In this document: in pieces, positions 61,021 through 64,000 of the stretch
Layout of the letters: each line of letters begins with the position of its first letter
Numbering within the stretch: the first letter of the stretch is position 1
Assembly (NCBI RefSeq): GCF_013074385.2
Contig: NZ_JABEYA020000002.1
Span: 631,368-695,367 of the forward strand
Origin: Vibrio ostreicida
GTDB lineage: Bacteria > Pseudomonadota > Gammaproteobacteria > Enterobacterales > Vibrionaceae
Reading direction: 5' to 3'
DNA: 64,000 nucleotides
Notes under the pieces: generated by a model
What the model was told of the DNA's origin: nothing
Database searches by the model: none
What the model saw: the letters and a program-made list of their open reading frames with translations, nothing else
Translations under genes and position numbers: made by a program

Positions 61021-61470
61021 ATGACCATGGCGGGGTATCAACCAAAAAAACGCAAGATGACCGCAGAGATCAACGTGGTACCTTATATCGACGTTATGTT
61101 AGTTCTGTTGATTATCTTTATGGTGACCTCTCCATTTGTCACGCAGGGTGTCGATGTTGAGTTACCAAAAACGTCGACGGCGCAATCGGCAACCGATCTG
61201 GCGGGTGACAGTGACGCCAGCTTTATTATTGTTGAAATTGATCGACAGGGTAATCTTGGCTTAAGTGTCAATGATGAAGAAGTCGTTCGAGGACTCAGTT
61301 TGCAAGATACGATTGTACGAGTAAAAGCCGAGCTGTCGCTTAAACCTAATTCACCCGTGGCGGTGGGGGGGGATGCGGCAACGCCTTATGCGGAAGTGGT
61401 ATTGGTGTTGGATGAGTTAAGTCGAGCTGGGATCCCTAAAGTCGGCTTGTTGACAGAGATCAAGGAATAA
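61021..61470 (+). CDS. tolR: Tol-Pal inner-membrane protein TolR
   Basis: TolR has one membrane helix (about residues 22-42) with the essential proton-path Asp24 in YIDVMLVLL, and a periplasmic ExbD-like domain. The 149-residue length is usual. ATG 61021 is used; ATG 61027 is also possible. tolA follows 13 bases after the stop. Confidence 0.96.
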   Translation: MTMAGYQPKKRKMTAEINVVPYIDVMLVLLIIFMVTSPFVTQGVDVELPKTSTAQSATDLAGDSDASFIIVEIDRQGNLGLSVNDEEVVRGLSLQDTIVRVKAELSLKPNSPVAVGGDAATPYAEVVLVLDELSRAGIPKVGLLTEIKE

Positions 61471-61483
61471 GCGCTCTCAGGTT

Positions 61484-62515
61484 ATGGAAGAGAATAAACC
61501 GAAGAAAAAGAGTGACTCCATCAAGCCGATGGCGCTGTCTGTAGCATTGCATTTGCTGCTGGTAATGGCCTTGATCTGGGGAACCGATTTTACCATGTCT
61601 AAACCTGAGCCGAGCGGCCAGATGGTTCAGGCAGTCGTGATCGATCCTACGTTAGTGCGAGAGCAAGCTCAGCAAATTCGCAGCCAGAGAGCTGCTGCGG
61701 CCAAGAAAGAACAAGACCGTCTGGATAAGTTGCGTCGGGAAAGCGAGCAATTAGAGAAAAACCGTAAAGCTGAAGAAGAGCGTATTCGGCAGCTTAAAGC
61801 GCAGCAAGTACGTGAGGCGAAAGCCGCACGTGAAGCAGAAAAAGCCAGACAGCAGAAACAAAAAGAACGTCAAATGGAAGAAGAGCGCGCCCGCGTAGAA
61901 AAACAGCGAGCGGCCGAATTAGAGAAAGAACGTAAAGCTAAGCAAGCGGCGGTTGAAAAAGCAGAACAACAACGCGTTGCGCGAGAAAAAGCGGCGCAGG
62001 AAGCGCAAGAGAAAGCCAACCGTGAACGTGAAGCGGCTAAAAAAGCCGAACAGCAGCGAATAGCAAAAGAAAAAGCAGCGAAGGACGCCGCTGAAAAAGC
62101 GCGTAAAGAGCAAGAGCGCCTCAAACGTTTGGAAAAAGAACGGAAAGAGCAGGAAGCCGCATTGGATAATATTTTTTCCGGTTTAGAGAGCGAGTCTGAA
62201 CAAAACAGTTCTGCACGAGGAAAATTTATTAATGACGAAGCCCAGCGGTTTGGACAAATATACATCCAACTTATCCAACAAAATTTATTGTTGGAGGACA
62301 GCTTTCGGGGAAAGTCTTGTCAGGTTAACCTGCGTCTTATCCCAACAGGAACGGACGCCATTCTTGGCGAACTGAAGGTACTGGGTGGGGATAACCGTCT
62401 TTGCGCTGCGGCCAGTCGCGCTGTCGCTAATGTCGGGTTTTTTCCCATGCCTAAAGAGCAGGATGTTGTCAACAAAGTCAAAAGTATTAATTTAACGGTA
62501 GAGCCTAGCAAATAA
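61484..62515 (+). CDS. tolA: Tol-Pal envelope-spanning protein TolA
   Basis: TolA bridges the inner-membrane motor and the outer-membrane Pal. The 343-residue protein has a membrane helix near 16-34 with the conserved S19-x3-H23 motif, a long Ala/Lys/Glu-rich helical rod (about 65-225), and a C-terminal globular domain (about 240-343) with paired cysteines ([15 protein letters not shown]). The rod is highly repetitive and has strong coiled-coil character. Confidence 0.95.
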   Translation: MEENKPKKKSDSIKPMALSVALHLLLVMALIWGTDFTMSKPEPSGQMVQAVVIDPTLVREQAQQIRSQRAAAAKKEQDRLDKLRRESEQLEKNRKAEEERIRQLKAQQVREAKAAREAEKARQQKQKERQMEEERARVEKQRAAELEKERKAKQAAVEKAEQQRVAREKAAQEAQEKANREREAAKKAEQQRIAKEKAAKDAAEKARKEQERLKRLEKERKEQEAALDNIFSGLESESEQNSSARGKFINDEAQRFGQIYIQLIQQNLLLEDSFRGKSCQVNLRLIPTGTDAILGELKVLGGDNRLCAAASRAVANVGFFPMPKEQDVVNKVKSINLTVEPSK

Positions 62516-62525
62516 GGAAAAGCTT

Positions 62526-63878
62526 GTGTTAAAGCGACTAGTTTTAGGATGTATGCTCACGATAGCGAGTATGTTCCAGGTCACCCATGCAGCATTGGAA
62601 CTTGTCATTACTGACGGTATTGATTCTGCGCGCCCTATTGCCATTGTCCCTTTCAAATGGGAAGGGCCGACTCAATTGCCACATGATGTGTCAAATATTA
62701 TTGCCTCAGATTTGCAGCGCAGTGGTAAATTCAGCCCGGTTGCGACCAATAAAATGCCCCAGACGCCTTACAATGAAACTGACATCAATTTTGATGCATG
62801 GACAGGCTTAGGTGTCGATGCCTTGTTAACGGGAACGATTAAGCTTAGCGCGGAAGGCAGCTACATCATTAACTATCAATTGGTGGATGTGGTGGGTGGC
62901 CAACTGACTCAGGGACAAAGTAAATCTCTTGGGCCAGATGGTGAATTAGTGCTGTCTAAAGAGCATGTCCTTTTCAGTAAACGTGCGGTTGTTCCGGGTG
63001 AGCGTATGCGTGATTATGCCCATCGCATTTCAGATCTGGTTTACCAAGAGCTGACGGGTGAGCGCGGCGCATTTTTGACTCGTATTGCCTATGTTGTCGT
63101 GAAAGATGAAGACAGCTACCCCTATCAGCTTCGTGTTGCCGATTATGATGGATATAACGAACGCTTAGTGCTTCGTTCAAAGCAGCCTTTGATGTCACCC
63201 GCGTGGTCACCTGATGGCCGAAAACTTGCGTACGTCAGTTTCCAAAGTGGTCAATCTGAGATCTACATGTTGGATATCTACAGTGGAGAGACAGAAAAAC
63301 TAACGTCATATCCGCGTCACAATGGTGCGCCAAGATTCTCACCTGACGGCAGTCAATTAGCCATAGTGCTTTCGAAAACAGGCAGCCTTCAAGTTTATAC
63401 CCTAGATTTAAAATCGCGCAAATTAACGCAAATAACACGCGGTAGATCAAATAATACGGAACCATTCTGGCATCCTGATGGGAAATCACTGATCTTTACC
63501 TCTGATCGGGGTGGTAAACCCCAGATTTATCAAGTAGATTTGTCAGTTGGTTCGACTCATCGCCTGACATGGCAGGGCAGCCAGAACTTAGGTGGTCAGA
63601 TTACACCTGATGGTCGATTCTTAGTGATGGTGAATCGCAGTAACACTGGATTCAATCTGGCCAAGCAAGATCTTGAAACGGGCGCTGTTGAAGTTCTCAC
63701 CAAGACTTTGCTTGATGAATCACCCAGTATCGCACCTAATGGTGGGATGGTTGTTTACAGCTCTATCTACAACAAAACTAACGTACTATCGATGGTTTCA
63801 ATAGATGGACGCTTTAAAGCTCGATTGCCGGCAACAAATGGTCGAGTTCGTGCGCCTGCATGGTCACCGTTTTTGTAG
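62526..63878 (+). CDS. tolB: Tol-Pal periplasmic beta-propeller TolB
   Basis: TolB is a periplasmic protein that contacts Pal and TolA. The 450-residue protein has a signal peptide ([22 protein letters not shown]), an N-terminal alpha/beta domain and a six-bladed beta-propeller with repeats such as [22 protein letters not shown] and [21 protein letters not shown]. The start is GTG 62526, with AAGGA eight bases upstream. Confidence 0.97.
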   Translation: MLKRLVLGCMLTIASMFQVTHAALELVITDGIDSARPIAIVPFKWEGPTQLPHDVSNIIASDLQRSGKFSPVATNKMPQTPYNETDINFDAWTGLGVDALLTGTIKLSAEGSYIINYQLVDVVGGQLTQGQSKSLGPDGELVLSKEHVLFSKRAVVPGERMRDYAHRISDLVYQELTGERGAFLTRIAYVVVKDEDSYPYQLRVADYDGYNERLVLRSKQPLMSPAWSPDGRKLAYVSFQSGQSEIYMLDIYSGETEKLTSYPRHNGAPRFSPDGSQLAIVLSKTGSLQVYTLDLKSRKLTQITRGRSNNTEPFWHPDGKSLIFTSDRGGKPQIYQVDLSVGSTHRLTWQGSQNLGGQITPDGRFLVMVNRSNTGFNLAKQDLETGAVEVLTKTLLDESPSIAPNGGMVVYSSIYNKTNVLSMVSIDGRFKARLPATNGRVRAPAWSPFL

Positions 63879-63912
63879 CAAGTAAGTATCAAAAAGTAAG
63901 GAAAATATAACA

Positions 63913-64000
63913 ATGCAACTAAACAAAGTTCTTAAAGGGTTGTTGATTGCGCTACCTGTTCTCGCTGTAACAGCATGTAGTTCTAGCGACGACGCAGCCA
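63913..64000 (+). CDS. pal: Peptidoglycan-associated lipoprotein Pal, N-terminal fragment
   Basis: Only the first 29 codons are in the window. They encode a lipoprotein signal peptide ([22 protein letters not shown]) followed by the Ser/Asp-rich linker SSSDDAA. ATG 63913 has AAGGAAAA upstream. The position after tolB identifies it as pal. Confidence 0.9.
   Translation, partial: MQLNKVLKGLLIALPVLAVTACSSSDDAA

Noticed and set aside
61700..62160. Repeat array or low-complexity element in tolA
   Set aside because: The repetitive bases are the Ala/Lys/Glu codons of the TolA helical rod, a normal part of the protein.

Overview
The window is an ordinary chromosomal segment of a gammaproteobacterium, almost certainly a member of the Vibrionaceae (Vibrio or a close genus). 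Three things point there: a c-di-GMP (GEMM-I) riboswitch ahead of a TfoX-family gene next to purR, which is the layout known for Vibrio cholerae tfoY; the order topA - glgC - glgA - hydrolase - tfoY - purR - elyC - cmoM - mukFEB; and a monomeric isocitrate dehydrogenase between rluE and cspD/clpS/clpA. No tRNA or rRNA gene, CRISPR array, insertion sequence, integron site or prophage was seen. Both ends cut a gene: rlmA on the left and pal on the right.

Layout. 1-7.6 kb (mostly minus strand): rlmA, yeaD, gapA, then msrB and yeaC on plus, with a lipoprotein gene, ychJ, an EAL-HDOD signalling gene and lpxH on minus. 7.6-17 kb: ppiB, cysS, tdk, infA, bpt-aat, aroA, yciN, topA. 17-25.5 kb: glycogen synthesis (glgC-glgA), an alpha/beta hydrolase, a VTT-domain membrane protein with a DUF2007 zinc-ribbon partner, riboswitch-tfoY, purR, elyC. 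25.6-33 kb: cmoM-mukF-mukE-mukB, a tightly overlapped condensin operon. 33-36.2 kb: a three-gene minus-strand operon of a retropepsin-like lipoprotein, a 7TM protein with a catalytically dead transglutaminase-like domain, and a RimK-like ATP-grasp ligase. 36.4-45.3 kb: cmoB, cmoA, yecE, aspS, rluE, icd, cspD. 45.7-48.4 kb: clpS-clpA. 48.4-53.8 kb is the most accessory part: a YeeZ-like dehydrogenase, two orphan solute-binding proteins, a TIGR02647 protein, a possible decayed gene, a pair of inverted DnaA boxes and a GH36 alpha-galactosidase. 53.8-64 kb: ruvC, ruvAB with a LexA box, cydABX-ybgE behind FNR/ArcA/CRP-like sites, and ybgC-tolQRAB-pal.

Genes that work together although scattered: Aat, Bpt, ClpS and ClpA form almost the whole bacterial N-degron pathway. 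CmoA, CmoB and CmoM act in sequence on uridine 34 of tRNA. CydABX-YbgE make the high-affinity terminal oxidase. TolQRAB-Pal span the envelope. MukBEF organise the chromosome.

The best candidate for an under-described system is the retropepsin / dead-transglutaminase-7TM / ATP-grasp operon (32976-36219). Its parts imply that a peptide or amino-acid conjugate is made in the cytoplasm and processed or sensed in the periplasm, but neither substrate nor product can be read from the sequence. The tfoY leader (riboswitch aptamer, then a PurR-like operator, then a candidate internal promoter) and the paired DnaA boxes at 50.9 kb are the best regulatory leads.
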